This document shows positions 1-9,694 of a DNA stretch of 20,713 bases, piece after piece; positions within the stretch are counted from its first letter, which is position 1, and the number at the start of each line of letters is the position of its first letter. The position numbers and the translations under genes are program-made. The notes under the pieces are model-generated. The model was not told the origin of the DNA. It was given only the letters and a program-made list of their open reading frames with translations, and did not search any database. The stretch lies in contig NW_003108579.1 in NCBI RefSeq assembly GCF_000003605.2, forward strand, positions 102,965 through 123,677, written 5' to 3'. This DNA is from Saccoglossus kowalevskii. Lineage: Eukaryota > Hemichordata > Enteropneusta > Harrimaniidae.

Positions 1-31
<31 letters not shown>

Positions 32-75
32 TTTTTTGTTGAAAGGTGTTTAAATTTATTAAAACGTAGTTATAA
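1..75 (-). repeat. Truncated copy of an interspersed element shared with 9.77-9.85 kb
   Basis: The stretch opens with an (ATTT)n run of about 28 bases, followed by ttttttgttgaaaggtg and a tail ending in aatttattaaaacg. The reverse complement of about 9770-9830 carries the same order: an ATTT run, then ttttttgttgaaacgtg, then aatttattaaaacg. This is therefore one interspersed repeat present twice in opposite orientation, and this copy is cut by the window edge. After base 75 the two copies diverge. No coding signal is seen. The family is not identified. Confidence 0.6.
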
Positions 76-111
76 GGTGACGTGAATGTATGAAAAAGCA
101 GACGCCAGAGT

Positions 112-156
112 AACAAAAAAAAAAACAAAAAAAAAAAAACAAAAAAAAAAAAAAAT
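112..156. repeat. A-rich low-complexity tract
   Basis: Runs of 9 to 14 A are separated by single C residues. This may be the decayed poly(A) tail of a retroposed sequence lying just upstream, but no tRNA-like or LINE-like body is recognisable before it. Confidence 0.8.
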
Positions 157-224
157 TAAGGATAATTTCATTTCTGGATGATTATTAAATTTAATTCGGT
201 TCGATTCAAACTCTCACTAACTAC

Positions 225-430
225 TGTAGAATACTTTATTTTAGCTGGAATTACTTTTCGCTGAAAGGACTTTTTGAGTGTTTTGTATGGAATTTATTTT
301 CACTGATTTTTGACAAGTTGAATGTAAAAGATAGGAAAAATGGTATATTCACTGGCTTTTATTTTCACTGAATCATTCCCTCAGCGAAAATAGCGAAAAT
401 TAATTCCAAGCGAAAATGAAGTATGTTCCC
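225..430. mobile_element. MITE-like inverted-repeat element, TIR with TTTTCGC motifs
   Basis: The left end reads gaatactttattttagctg followed by gaattacttttcgctgaa. The reverse complement of the right end reads gaacatacttcattttcgct followed by tggaattaattttcgcta. These form imperfect terminal inverted repeats of roughly 38-40 bp around a middle of about 120 bp. The middle contains tatggaatttattttcactg and gacaagttgaatgtaaaa, and both recur in reverse orientation at 9.70-9.90 kb, which confirms an interspersed family. There is no transposase frame, so it is non-autonomous. Exact ends and target duplication were not resolved. Short elements with TTTTCGCG-type ends are common in marine invertebrate genomes (general recollection, superfamily not assigned). 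Confidence 0.65.
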
Positions 431-699
431 GATGCATCTCCAAGAAAACAAAATTTCAGCCGGGACTGTCACGGTGTTTTTGAACTATTCAAGGTGGCAG
501 CAATATATCACTTATGCCTATTGTGGTTTCTTTTTGCTCGTTTTCTTTTTTTACGAACTATTCAGGGACGAAATATTTGTACACATTGCGACGTTTTGAC
601 AGTATTCGCAATAAGACTTCTCTCTGCAACTCGCATTGCTTAGTTTTGCAGTGCACACTCATCGCAACAAACAAGGGAGCAACGTGCATCCGGGTACTT

Positions 700-1049
700 T
701 ACATTCTTTTCACGTTTATCATGTGATCCGGGTACTTGTGCATGCAAATGACCGGTAGTTGACATGACAACAGGGCGTATCCCATTACGTCATTGCTCAG
801 CACTCAGATGATTGACAGTTACCATAACGACAATGCCCTTTAGCCGCGTCATTCGTTGTCAAATCTCAATGCAAAGCGTATTTTTCCGCCATTTTCTTTT
901 CGCCGAAATCTTTCGTCTAAACAGAAAATAAGTCCACGGCGAGGATCAGCATTGGTGCAAACCGGTCAACAATATTTGATGAGCCCTGAAGAAAACTACC
1001 GGACTGGTTACGACCCGTTGCAAGTTATTTCCAATTACCTTTTTACTAA
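700..1049. promoter_or_regulatory. Candidate promoter / 5' region with retained CpG
   Basis: This stretch has visibly more CpG than the DNA around it (for example gccgcgtcattcg, ccacggcgagg, gacccg). It carries an octamer ATGCAAAT at 742-749 and an ATF/CREB-like ATTACGTCAT around 784-793. Directly downstream, the minus strand holds AAAATGGCGCGC (about 1102-1113), a YY1-like motif often found at animal start sites. A strong plus-strand donor follows at 1246. The combination suggests a transcription start zone, possibly bidirectional, but no TATA box or unambiguous initiator is visible. An open frame of 95 codons crosses 856-1140 without a coding signature I recognise. Confidence 0.35.
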
Positions 1050-1110
1050 TTTTGTTGCAATTTCCCGAGCTGGCCTGCAACTTGCCGAAGATTTCATTTT
1101 CGCGCGCCAT
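1039..1110 (-). CDS. Alternative minus-strand start exon (speculative)
   Basis: On the minus strand ATG at 1110-1108 sits in AAAATGGCG, an ideal animal start context. It opens 24 codons, MARENEIFGKLQ then ASSGNCNKISKK, ending at a possible donor AAAAAG|GTAATT (GT at 1038-1037) in phase 0. It overlaps the plus-strand exon candidate, so at most one is likely to be coding, unless the zone is a bidirectional promoter with overlapping 5' ends. No downstream minus-strand exon was found in bases 1-1038. Confidence 0.12.
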
Positions 1111-1245
1111 TTTGGGGTTGGTTGGCTGTCTTTGTTGTGATCGAAGGTAGCCCAATTGGGGTTACTGACCCGGCAGTTTTACAAGACAGCGATATTGGCG
1201 AATGTACCTTAATATTTCATGTGCATTACATACCGACGAATTCTG
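1050..1245 (+). CDS. Candidate first or early exon of a plus-strand gene, unidentified
   Basis: The exon candidate ends at an excellent splice donor, TTCTG|GTAAGTG, with GT at 1246-1247. One frame is open from 1050 (after TAA at 1047-1049) through 1245, ending in phase 1. It reads WLAVFVVIEG, a hydrophobic stretch like a signal segment, then SPIGVTDPAVLQDSDIGECT and LIFHVHYIPTNS. No ATG occurs in that frame here. Either the start lies in an upstream exon, an acceptor lies inside (one option is ...gtgatcgaag|GTAGCC near 1147), or the exon is 5' UTR and the open frame is chance. A different frame is open through 1140, which weakens the coding argument. The phase-1 end matches the 48-bp candidate at 5168 and the candidates at 13375 and 17566. 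No family recognised. Confidence 0.3.
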
Positions 1246-3240
1246 GTAAGTGTTATTTTATGAATTTCAGCAAATATTTGAAATGATCGCGCCGGTACAG
1301 TATGACCTCCGCCATGTGTAGCCTTCATATTTACATTTTATGTTTTTCTCTTCCGGTAAATTCTACCCGATTTTTAGGCACAACTGGACTGAAAGTTGAA
1401 CCTTGCGATTATTATTTCATGAAATATAATATATAAGTCATCCTTTGTGATGTCGTATATTGCATATAATTCCGTTTTCTGCAAGATGACGAATACATGA
1501 AAACGAGTGATGACTTGTTTTGAGTCATTGCAAGCCTGTCAGTATGATGATGTTCTGTTCAATTACTAGTGATTTCCAGCGGCCCACCTATCAAATATAA
1601 TGTCTATGTGTTCTCTGTACAATGAGTAAGACAATTACGACAACAAAACATACGTTGATATGTTAGACAGAACCAAAACAGTAGATTCCGTACAGCATTA
1701 CTGCTGTTTCCTCGTTTCTGTTTGTGTCAATTTTGACCCGGCTCTTTTGCTGTAATATGTGCGAAAATTGCTTTATTTTGTTAATAGTTCTATAGTCAGT
1801 TGCTGCCGTGTCTTTTCACTGATTGCTAAGGTGAAAATTGGTACGGTTTTGTGGGTGTTAATTGTTAAAAGAAGCCGGATTTGTACGCCTTGCGATCCGG
1901 CATGTTGAATGTTTTGGTTTGATCAGCTGATGGTCGTCGGCTTATTTACATAATTTCTCATGGCATACAGGCGCCGGGTGGTCCCAATATTTCCCAAACT
2001 ATGTATGTTGTCCAGCATATACCTACCAATAATTGTGTTGTTATTAATTACATTTGAGTCTAAAATAGGTCAAGCGGGTAATTTTGTCATGTTTATGTTT
2101 TTATTTCGCCGACGTTTTTCTGTGATCGCACCGGGTATTTTCAAAATGGCCGCTTCTCAGACTTCGTTGGCAATTTTTCATAAATTTTCAATTAAGAAAT
2201 ACGCAATTTTCTGATCCGTCTCTCGGAACTTTCCAGTAGCCACTGTACATTTTGGTATTATTTTAATCATTAGAAGTTCTTTTTTCTGACTTCTTTGGAT
2301 TACTTATTGAGTGTTGATGTAAGGAAATATCGGTGGTATGCATGGTCGAGGCAAACGTATTTTTATTTAGAAGCAAGTATAGGCTGTTACGGGAGCTGTT
2401 CTGTACGCCCTCTGGAGGGAAGCGTATTCCGTTCATCACAGCTGTTTGCAATAAAATAATATTGATGTTGAGTGGTTGAGTAGTCTTTTGCATTTAAATA
2501 AACCCTTTTTAAAATATTGAATTCATTTAAGTCATCAGTAGTTGAACAAATTCTGTTGCTGCCACACCTGTTTTTTGTTTTTTTCATTTTCCATCATAAA
2601 TAGTCTGCATTCCATATATTACATATATTAGGATGTGTGACGTTTGATTCAAAGTTTTTCATAAAATTGATCAAAACATCAATCACTGGCCACAATCACA
2701 TTTCAATAGATGCAGAATATTGTTTCAGATAACCACATTGTTTTTAAAAAAAACTCATTTAAAAAAATTGCACTAAAAATATAATCTATCAATTTGATCC
2801 TGTCTGTCAAATAAAATGACATTATGACTTTCTTTAAGATTTTGAGCTAATTATACAATAATATTCTATTGGAGATGTACTTCTAATAGAGCAAAAACAG
2901 TATTCAGTTGTTCAAATAGCAGTTTTATTTATTACCCTTATTGTCAAGACCTTGATTGTTAGTGTACCATGGTTGGTCAGATTATTAATTATTAATATTC
3001 TTCAGTTGCTACCGGTACATCTAATATATCATCTCTTATAAAAAATATTCTGATAATTTTTTGTGTGCAAATGAACATTTTAAGTATAGCCCAACTACCA
3101 TTTTAACAACATTTTATTGAAAAACTTGGTGTCAACAATGAATATGCTCTACATATGATATAATACATGTTTCTAGAGCAAATTGATGAATAATATACAA
3201 CAAAAATTATAATACCATAATTTATATTAATGCTTTTATT

Positions 3241-3267
3241 ATTTATTTATTTATTTATTTATTTATT
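3241..3267 (+). repeat. (ATTT)n microsatellite
   Basis: About six and a half uninterrupted ATTT units lie in AT-rich DNA. A similar run occurs at 1-28 and, as AAAT, at about 9802-9821. Those two sit inside an element family; this copy has no matching flank and is treated as independent. Confidence 0.85.
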
Positions 3268-4953
3268 ATGTATTTTATGAAATTTTGTATGTATATTTTT
3301 CTCAACTTTCAAACATAGTCAATGCTAGATCTTGCATAAAGATTATATTATCTGAAATGTTTTTACTTTAAACTTGTATCATTATATTTTATTTGTGTAG
3401 CATTTGACGTATGAAGTAGTATTTGCTGTATACAATTACTGTTTTCGCAAGGTATCTGGGTCAGAAGCATCATGCTAATGGTTGAAAATTGAATTTCTGT
3501 AGATTTGGTTGTGATTGACTTTTTTTGTGTCCCAGGGCATTAGAAATTCCACTGAATTGCGCATTATATTCTCCTACTAACTTTGTGCATGTGTCATGCA
3601 ATACTTGATGCAGTAATGGATTGCTTGCGTGCATTCATTGACCGCCGTCCAGCGGGGTTAGAACCTGGCTAGTATAGAACTGATCAACGACGCAATGCAG
3701 CTTTCTTGTGTCCCTTTCATACATTACGCATATGAAGTTGGTAAGAAATGTCCTTGTGATTTTGTGTGCACTTTAAGAACCAAAGATTTATTTATCATTT
3801 TCTGCACTTGATACATAAATTCACAGTAATGTGACTTCTGAGTGATTATGTTAAAATCTTAGCAATGGTCAATACTCAAGTCGTTAGCAAAGTGTACATT
3901 AATCAAACATTAATTTTTGATCATGACGAGCTTCTCTGACACATTATCAACATTTGGAAGCATTACGTCTCAAAGCAAGTATGTTTTTAGTTCACCTTTT
4001 GGTGGAATATTTACCCAACTATCGTATTATAGATATTTCGTGCTACAGTGATCACTAATGACTGAGTGATCAGAAAATCTTTTCTAATAGCATTAATTAA
4101 GATGTCATTGGAATACAGCTAAGTCTACCCTGTTTCTGTAGATATTTTCTGTTTGATGGTTCAATTGTGGAATGATGGCGAGACATTGATAGGCTCAATT
4201 TGAGTTATCATTATAAACTCTTATGCCAAATGAAAAATAAACTTTGTTGGATTCTATAACATGCTTTTCAAAAATAGATCGAGTTAGGCAGGTAGAGATT
4301 TTTTTTCTTGCATTTCTATTTATTTTTTCTTGGTTATGCCTGTGCGCATTTTTTCTTGCATATAAAAAGGCTGTTTCTGAGTATCTTAAATCATGTTTTT
4401 GGTTGTTTACACTAACCAATTTTGTAAAGTTTCTTCATTGAAATCTCATTCAAAGTCTTGCACAATTTTAAACATAATCTCAAACATGGCCAAAAAGAGT
4501 TACTGGTCAGGCAATAAAAATAGAATGGATCAGGTTATAGGAACCCATATTTGTTTTCTTTCTTGGCCTTACTACAGTAAGTATCAAACATATCTGGCTT
4601 CTGTGTTCCTACCTGATGTCTTATGATTGGACAAGACATGCTAAGACATGTCTACTGACATGACTTGAACTTCAAAATCCAGAGAAAACCCATTTTTAGT
4701 GCAAAATTTTAGAAAATTGCTTGGCTTATATACATGTAAAAGGTCTTTTTTTTCAACAGTTCATACTTCTTGGGCACCAAGGTAATTGCTTTCATGTGTC
4801 AGTGAACTTCAAGCCATGTACTTTCAGTAAGGTCATGGTCATGTGTTAGGTAGGGTTTCTCCATTGTTGGTTGATAATGATACTAATTTCCTGCCTGCTT
4901 ACCAATGGCTTTAATGGTTATGACACAAGGAATTCAATTGAAAAGAAATGTTG

Positions 4954-5083
4954 ATTGGAGAACAAAAGTTACTTGTCCATTGTACTCATTGGGGAATAAA
5001 AATTACCTGTCCATTGGTTACTTGTTCATACTGGTCACAAAATAAGTTACTTGTTCATTGTAATGGTTGGAAAATAAAAGCAA
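4954..5083 (+). repeat. Degenerate minisatellite, about 35-45 bp units
   Basis: Three to four imperfect units share the order TTGG(A/G)GAA(C/T)AAAA, then GTTACTTGT(C/T)CATT. Examples are ttggagaacaaaagttactt, ttggggaataaaaattacct, cacaaaataagttacttgtt and ttggaaaataaaagc. Unit length varies because of internal insertions. No coding potential. Confidence 0.6.
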
Positions 5084-5167
5084 ATACATTTATATAGTGA
5101 ATTTATTTTTTTCATTCTCGTTTTTGAAAATATCTGAAGGTAATTTTTGTCGAAATGTTTTTTTTAG

Positions 5168-5215
5168 TTGGAACAGGTGGACTGGCCTTTATTTGGACCC
5201 TTGCCACTCAGTCTG
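5168..5215 (+). CDS. Candidate 48-bp internal exon, unidentified
   Basis: An acceptor with a run of T (aatgttttttttag|TTGG) is followed 48 bases later by a donor-like TCTG|GTATAA. In phase 1 the interval is fully open and reads GTGGLAFIWTLATQS, a hydrophobic segment that could sit in a membrane or a signal. The length is a multiple of three, so the exon would be frame-neutral. Both boundaries are phase 1, matching the donor at 1246 and the acceptors at 13374 and 17565. The interval is richer in G and C than its surroundings. A 15-codon open frame is expected often by chance and the donor is not strong. Confidence 0.22.
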
Positions 5216-6266
5216 GTATAACACCATAGTTGTTTCTTTTAAATTACCTCCAAATTAGTTCAATCTGATTTTTTTTCATTTGCTTGTTTCTTTTCGTTGA
5301 TTTACATCACATACTAGCAGCAACCTAAAAATCATAAACAAGTGCCAGACATTCAAGAATTGAATTGTCAAGTAATAAATACCTAATAAATAAATACCTA
5401 ACGTGTTATTGTTTTACATGATTTACAGTTTGGTGCATTTTTGAATTGTTTTTCAAGATTGATTTAATGTCATCGTTCTATAATTAAACCAATTCCATTT
5501 TATTATTAACTTGTCCTGACTTGCTCATTTCAGGGGTAAATACTGGTTCGCTGTATTTTGTAGAAATTGGCCTATTTGGGGTTGACATGTGAAAGTTTTT
5601 TTAGTTATACACAATCACTCCACCCCCGGACCTGTATATATGGATTAATATTTCTCACCATATAAGATTTGGAGTAAAATATCTGTGGTCTCCCGGGGCT
5701 CAAAATTAACCAAAATATTTGGAAGCCATGTGTGAGTTGGTAGTCCCATGGTATTACTTAGAAACCCATCAAGGTTCACAGGAAAGCTGTGTGTGCAGAA
5801 GAATGTGAATGTTTTCATCGGCTCTTCGATCGGCGTTCCACAGCAGCTCACACGTGCACAGAGCCATTAGAAATGCATGGTACAGTTGTGTGCATCTTAG
5901 CAACATAGAACATTCTGTGATGGAGATTTACTTCTGGTGACATAGGTGTTTTGAATCAAATACCATATTTGCTTCATTAGAAGCAACATCTTTATTAGAA
6001 GTGGTGCTATCCCAAAATTCTATTCATTGTATATGAATCTTAGATATGTAACCATAAAACCAGACTTGTAATGTACTACTAATAGAGAAAGTACAGTACA
6101 TATACTCTAGTTACTTATTCAAAAAGCATGAGTTTTCTTTTCTGTTTAGAGTATTTTTGTTGTATATGTTTCGAAAGTTCTTAAATTCACACAAACAATT
6201 GACCTTAAAAGTCAATAACAAGGTCTTGATGAGCTTTGACCTGTAGGAAGCTTGTTATTAAAGCGG

Positions 6267-6280
6267 CCTCTAGATGGCAG
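6267..6280 (+). promoter_or_regulatory. CTCF-like motif
   Basis: CCTCTAGATGGCAG matches the bilaterian CTCF core CCASYAGRKGGCRS at 13 of 14 positions (T for A at the third). It lies in a small GC-richer patch, aagcggcctctagatggcag, in AT-rich DNA. A single motif match in 20 kb is not strong evidence of binding. Confidence 0.3.
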
Positions 6281-6341
6281 TCTACAGTATGCTAACGCAT
6301 CAGGACTACCTATATTAAGGTAACATTTAACATTACTGCCG

Positions 6342-6356
6342 CCCCCCCCCCCCCCC
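6342..6356 (+). repeat. Poly(C) tract, 15 C
   Basis: An uninterrupted run of 15 C follows actgccg. Long G/C homopolymers are rare in AT-rich genomes. The run is prone to length error and could form structured DNA on the G strand. Confidence 0.9.
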
Positions 6357-6870
6357 ACCTTTTGTGATAACATCTTATCAGCTGCCGCCCACTTTTATTT
6401 AGCAAAGTGCATTTATTGCGTTCAGTAGAACCACTTATTATATTTTCCCTTTTTAAAGAGATAATTGAATGACATTTTACTGATTTCTTGGATGGAGTTA
6501 GCGTAAAGGAATATAGGAATTGCCTTGATGTATGTGTGCCAAATGTATGCTTGTATTGATGATGGTTTTTTTTGACGACTTCATATGTGGGTGGGTGACG
6601 AAGCTTTCAACATGTATACATTCTTTCTACCAAATTGACATTTCAGTCATGTTGGTTTAATTTGAATGATTAGTGAGTGGGCGGGGATGGTCGGGTTACA
6701 GTAAACATTTTTATTCGCTGATCTGTGAATCTTTCTGAAAGTGTTATTGGGAAAAACAACAAACTTTTATGCAGTTTGATTTATTTACTGATATAGTGTA
6801 AGTCTTCAAGGACTTAGATTAAGATTTTCAGATGTTTGTGATAGTTATCTACAATGTGATTTAACCCAAT

Positions 6871-7254
6871 GCTTGACACAGTGTCCTCCCCAGCAAAATA
6901 CTGTAGAACACGTTGAAATAGTTGCATGCAATTTTAGCAGATTTGACTCTTGGGATGAATTAACAGAATCTTAATTTAGCTGTTGAATATCTCCCTGTGG
7001 GAATAGACTTTCTGTTAAATTAGCTGCATTTTGAATAAGCAAAATTACGGATTAGCTAAATTAGCTAAAATAACATGCTAGCTAAATGCACGTTTTACAG
7101 TAACTTACAGTAGCGATTAATTTACATAATACTAGAATATGTTAATCACCTTTATTGTATCCATTGTTATACTAATTAGACCTATTGTTTGTCCAAAATT
7201 AAACAGTTGGGAGCCCCTATTCTACAATGCCCTGGGGAGAACTCTGGCTTGACA
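6871..7254. mobile_element. hAT-type MITE with 8-bp target site duplication
   Basis: The 368-bp body lies at 6879-7246. The left end is CAGTGTCCTCCCCAG and the reverse complement of the right end is CAGAGTTCTCCCCAG, 13 of 15 identical. The TIR similarity continues imperfectly into tactgtagaa / attgtagaa. The body is flanked by the 8-bp direct repeat GCTTGACA at 6871-6878 and 7247-7254. An 8-bp duplication and CAG-starting ends are the signature of hAT transposons. There is no transposase frame, so the element is non-autonomous. The interior has several TTAGCTAAA-type words near 7050-7085. A related end pair occurs at 18.82 and 20.12 kb. Confidence 0.8.
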
Positions 7255-7889
7255 CTGCTTCCGAATGCTGCCTATTTTGTATGGAGTAAAATTAGGTAAA
7301 AACAAAAAAAAATTTATATAAACACTAGTGATGTGATATAAAGATTGAAAATGTTTACATATGGTAGCTAATCTGCATATTGATATCTATGTTGCGTAGT
7401 TTTGTGATTGTAATAATTGGGGTAATAATTTTCATATCCATAACCTCTATATTCTTGATAGTTAAGGTATTGGTGGCATGGGGAATGAGTGGTTATTTAC
7501 ATAACATGCTACATGTACCATCGACTAGTGTATTTTATCTTGTTGAATTGGTAGGTATATGTAAATTGCTGTCTTGACAGGTACAATTCAACACCACTGT
7601 ATTATCTTATATTATGTATACAGTTGCCTTAATTTAGTGATGGTCTCTATTTCCAGAACTTTCAATTCCCATTGAGTTGACATGACATTGATTTTGAGTT
7701 TTTCTTTTCTTTCCTACTTGTAAAAGAAAAATGTTTTAAATATGCCTATGAAATGGCTGCTATTGTCACGCCTAAAAGTATCCATTGATACATAAATATT
7801 TTTATGTTTCTAAACATGAATTATTTTTTTTAAGTGTCTACGGCAACTTTATTTTTGTGTATTTCAAAACGAGGCTCCTCATTAGCTTC
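7255..7889. other. Stretch with no supported gene
   Basis: AT-rich DNA. A 65-codon plus frame at 7380-7577 is hydrophobic (ISMLRSFVIVIIGVIIFISI) but has no splice or start context that I trust, and low-complexity T-rich codons easily produce such frames. Confidence 0.4.
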
Positions 7890-7906
7890 TCATTTGCATA
7901 CAGAAA

Positions 7907-7932
7907 TTCCCCTTGTGACGTCAGAAGGGGAA
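7907..7932. promoter_or_regulatory. CRE (TGACGTCA) at the centre of a 26-bp palindrome
   Basis: A perfect CREB/ATF octamer TGACGTCA lies at 7916-7923. It is embedded in ttccccttgTGACGTCA followed by gaaggggaa. The whole 26 bp is self-complementary except for one pair flanking the octamer. An octamer-type ATTTGCAT lies about 20 bp upstream (7890-7897). It sits at the left edge of a CpG-bearing zone, which fits a promoter or enhancer role. Confidence 0.45.
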
Positions 7933-9032
7933 GTCGCATGGCAGCTTGCATTGCCGATAAGTGTAAATAAGGCAAATTTCTTGTGCAGTTTTCTCGTCTT
8001 TGACTAAATTGTCACTTATGTACTTGTTCGTCAAAGAAGAATGGACCATAATGAACACATAGTATCAATTTGTGTTGCATGGGGTTGAGTTAGATGCAAA
8101 ATATGTCCGTTCTGATGTAGCTGGTCACTGTGATCGTCACAGACATCGGCGCACGTTTGTACACTGTCGCTGGACAAAATAGAATTTGACGTCGGGATTA
8201 TCTCGTTATTTAGCAGGTTACTAGGCACGTCACTACACTTTTATTTCATCGATCGTCTGAGTAAAACTTTCAAAATTAAAATAAAAGAGAACATATTTTG
8301 ACATTATAAACATTAGACTATAGTGAAAAACGACAATTCAGTTACTAAATAAATGATAGCCGCGTGGAAATAAATTGGCATTTTGTTGAAATAGGTGAAC
8401 GCGTTGGGTCACGAGGGCAAGTGCGTTAAAAGCGGCATTTAATTGGATAACAAAAATAATCGAGATCGATACACATACAGATAAATTCAGAGTGGATTCG
8501 AGTTAGCGTGATCCATGGCGTGATTGTCATAATTATAACAGGGACTAAATGGTATCTATAAAACGATAATCAGGATCGCAAAAAAAGTCAACTCATTTGA
8601 AACACTTGCCGGACGTCTCTCTCTGTTCTGAAAACCGCCTCGGTGATCATTGGCTGGTCCGTAATCTATTTCTTTCAAAAGTATTGCGCCAGGTTTACGT
8701 TGTCGGCGTTTCTTTTTAAACCTAGTTGTTTTTTCATGGACAAGGGACAGTTTTTCAAAAAAAAAAAAACTGAGGTTAAGTGGCTTTCGTCCACTGATGT
8801 CGCACCTTTGAATCGATTAGAAACGTGTGAATACTTACTGACTATATGTTTCACTGCAACTGCCCACAACACAACATCTAAAAACTCCCTCTCAAAACAA
8901 ATAAAATAGACAAAAAAAAAAAGAAAAAACGCCGACCGAAAAATGTATATCGTTTAAAAGTATACTGAATGACCACTGTTATTACGGCTCAGGGTATGAC
9001 TTCCTCTCACATTTTGTCATTTGGTGGCCCAC

Positions 9033-9050
9033 TTTCGACGAGCGTCGAAA
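9033..9050. repeat. Perfect short inverted repeat TTTCGACG-AG-CGTCGAAA
   Basis: Eight-base arms TTTCGACG and CGTCGAAA are separated by AG. Two CpG per arm in an otherwise CpG-poor genome makes it notable. It could be a dimeric protein-binding site or part of an unrecognised mobile-element end. Confidence 0.6.
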
Positions 9051-9361
9051 ATCCGGAAACAGTCGACCGTTTCAGAATAGGTGGGCGTGGCTACAACACG
9101 AGTAATATCCCAAATTGGAATAGTGTACGAGTAATCATTTTCAGCAAAAAAATCAATAACTGCCCATTTCAGTGGGACACAGATCTAAAATGGGAAACGT
9201 GGGGATGGGCATTGCACCGGCACTTTAATTAAAATGCAAGCAGTTGTCACTAAAGGTCAAATCGTGTTAAAAAATATCTATGTTTAATATTGATAATTAT
9301 TGCTATTAACAGGCCAATAAAATCCCAGAAAGTGCCAAGATGTGTGACTTTGAGAGGTCAA

Positions 9362-9550
9362 TCATATGACCTGTAGTACTTGGCCAGGTTTTACGAATCC
9401 AACAGGTCTTGAAGGCTTACTTTCAATAAATTGCAGCGAAACGGCTGCTCTGCTAAGTACAACACCCCAATCCACACTCAAGTCATCTGCAAGTGATTCG
9501 GCGCCCCTTTCAAGGAAGAAATAATCACTGCCGCGATCCAATTCTGGTAT
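9362..9550 (-). CDS. Candidate minus-strand exon, unidentified protein
   Basis: On the minus strand an acceptor, tacatgtattcattgcag, precedes 9550. The frame from there is open for over 60 codons and looks like real protein: IPELDRGSDYFFLERGAESL, ADDLSVDWGVVLSRAAVSLQ, then FIESKPSRPVGFVKPGQVLQ. It ends V-I-stop at 9362. Base composition is richer in GC than the surroundings. The 3' border is uncertain. Three options are a good donor GAAA|GTAAGC (exon end 9421), a weaker donor CTACAG|GTCATA (exon end 9371), or use of the TGA at 9364-9362 as a terminal exon. An acidic, helical-looking, soluble segment is suggested. I do not recognise a family. The best candidates for neighbouring exons upstream are at 11.4-11.9 kb on the same strand, but the phases do not join directly. 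Confidence 0.4.
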   Translation of the reverse strand: MPELDRGSDYFFLERGAESLADDLSVDWGVVLSRAAVSLQFIESKPSRPVGFVKPGQVLQVI

Positions 9551-9694
9551 CTGCAATGAATACATGTATGACTATGACTGCACTTCCCCAATGGCGATGC
9601 CTGCGTTTCTGAATCTTAGAAACATTCTCAGAGCTTGGACTTCATGGACGTATCAATAACTTTTGAATAACAACCAGAAAATAGTCATCATTTA

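Larger units (their letters stand above)
1246..5167. other. Long gene-poor stretch (intron-like or intergenic)
   Basis: AT-rich sequence with no open frame that looks coding on either strand. It contains the simple and tandem repeats listed separately (3241-3267, 4954-5083). A strong pyrimidine-rich acceptor-like site ends at 4581 (ttttctttcttggccttactacag). It leads only into short frames with no following donor, so I do not call an exon there. If the donor at 1246 is real, this is the first intron. Confidence 0.5.
5216..6870. other. Gene-poor stretch, no exon called
   Basis: Mostly AT-rich unique-looking sequence. A 68-codon minus-strand frame at 5645-5851 lacks convincing splice borders and recognisable motifs. 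The short duplication aataaatacct occurs around 5374-5400. The CTCF-like site and the C-tract below are the only other notable sites. Confidence 0.5.
7890..9235. promoter_or_regulatory. CpG-bearing zone, candidate regulatory or promoter region
   Basis: CpG is clearly more frequent here than in flanking DNA (for example cggcgcacg, catcgatcgtc, gaacgcgttggg, atcgagatcgat, gttgtcggcg). Sites seen are the CRE palindrome at 7907-7932, an inverted CCAAT (ATTGG) at 8649-8653, the KLF/SP-type GTGGGCGTGG at 9081-9090, and an inverted repeat at 9033-9050. The frames in it (minus 8031-8228, plus 8643-8909, plus 8969-9232) have no recognisable domains or clear splice borders. Direction of any transcript is not determined. 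Confidence 0.3.

Noticed and set aside
856-1140. 94-codon plus-strand open frame
   Set aside because: It begins with TTG, is arginine/serine-rich early, ends in a stop before the strong donor at 1246, and shows no motif. A different frame agrees better with that donor.
3605-3665. Possible tRNA gene or SINE head (GGGTTAGAACCTGG resembles a B box)
   Set aside because: The upstream A-box-like word has several mismatches, no cloverleaf arms pair, and there is no A-rich tail or target duplication.
4582-4670. Exon after the strong pyrimidine-rich acceptor ending at 4581
   Set aside because: All frames stop within 16-28 codons and no donor follows; kept only as a possible cryptic acceptor.
5645-5851. 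68-codon minus-strand frame (LPTHTWLPNILVNFEPRETT)
   Set aside because: Some protein-like character, but no convincing acceptor or donor at either side and no recognised family.
8031-8228. 65-codon minus-strand frame (begins with GTG)
   Set aside because: No ATG start in animal context, no splice borders and no recognised motif; it lies in CpG-bearing candidate regulatory DNA.
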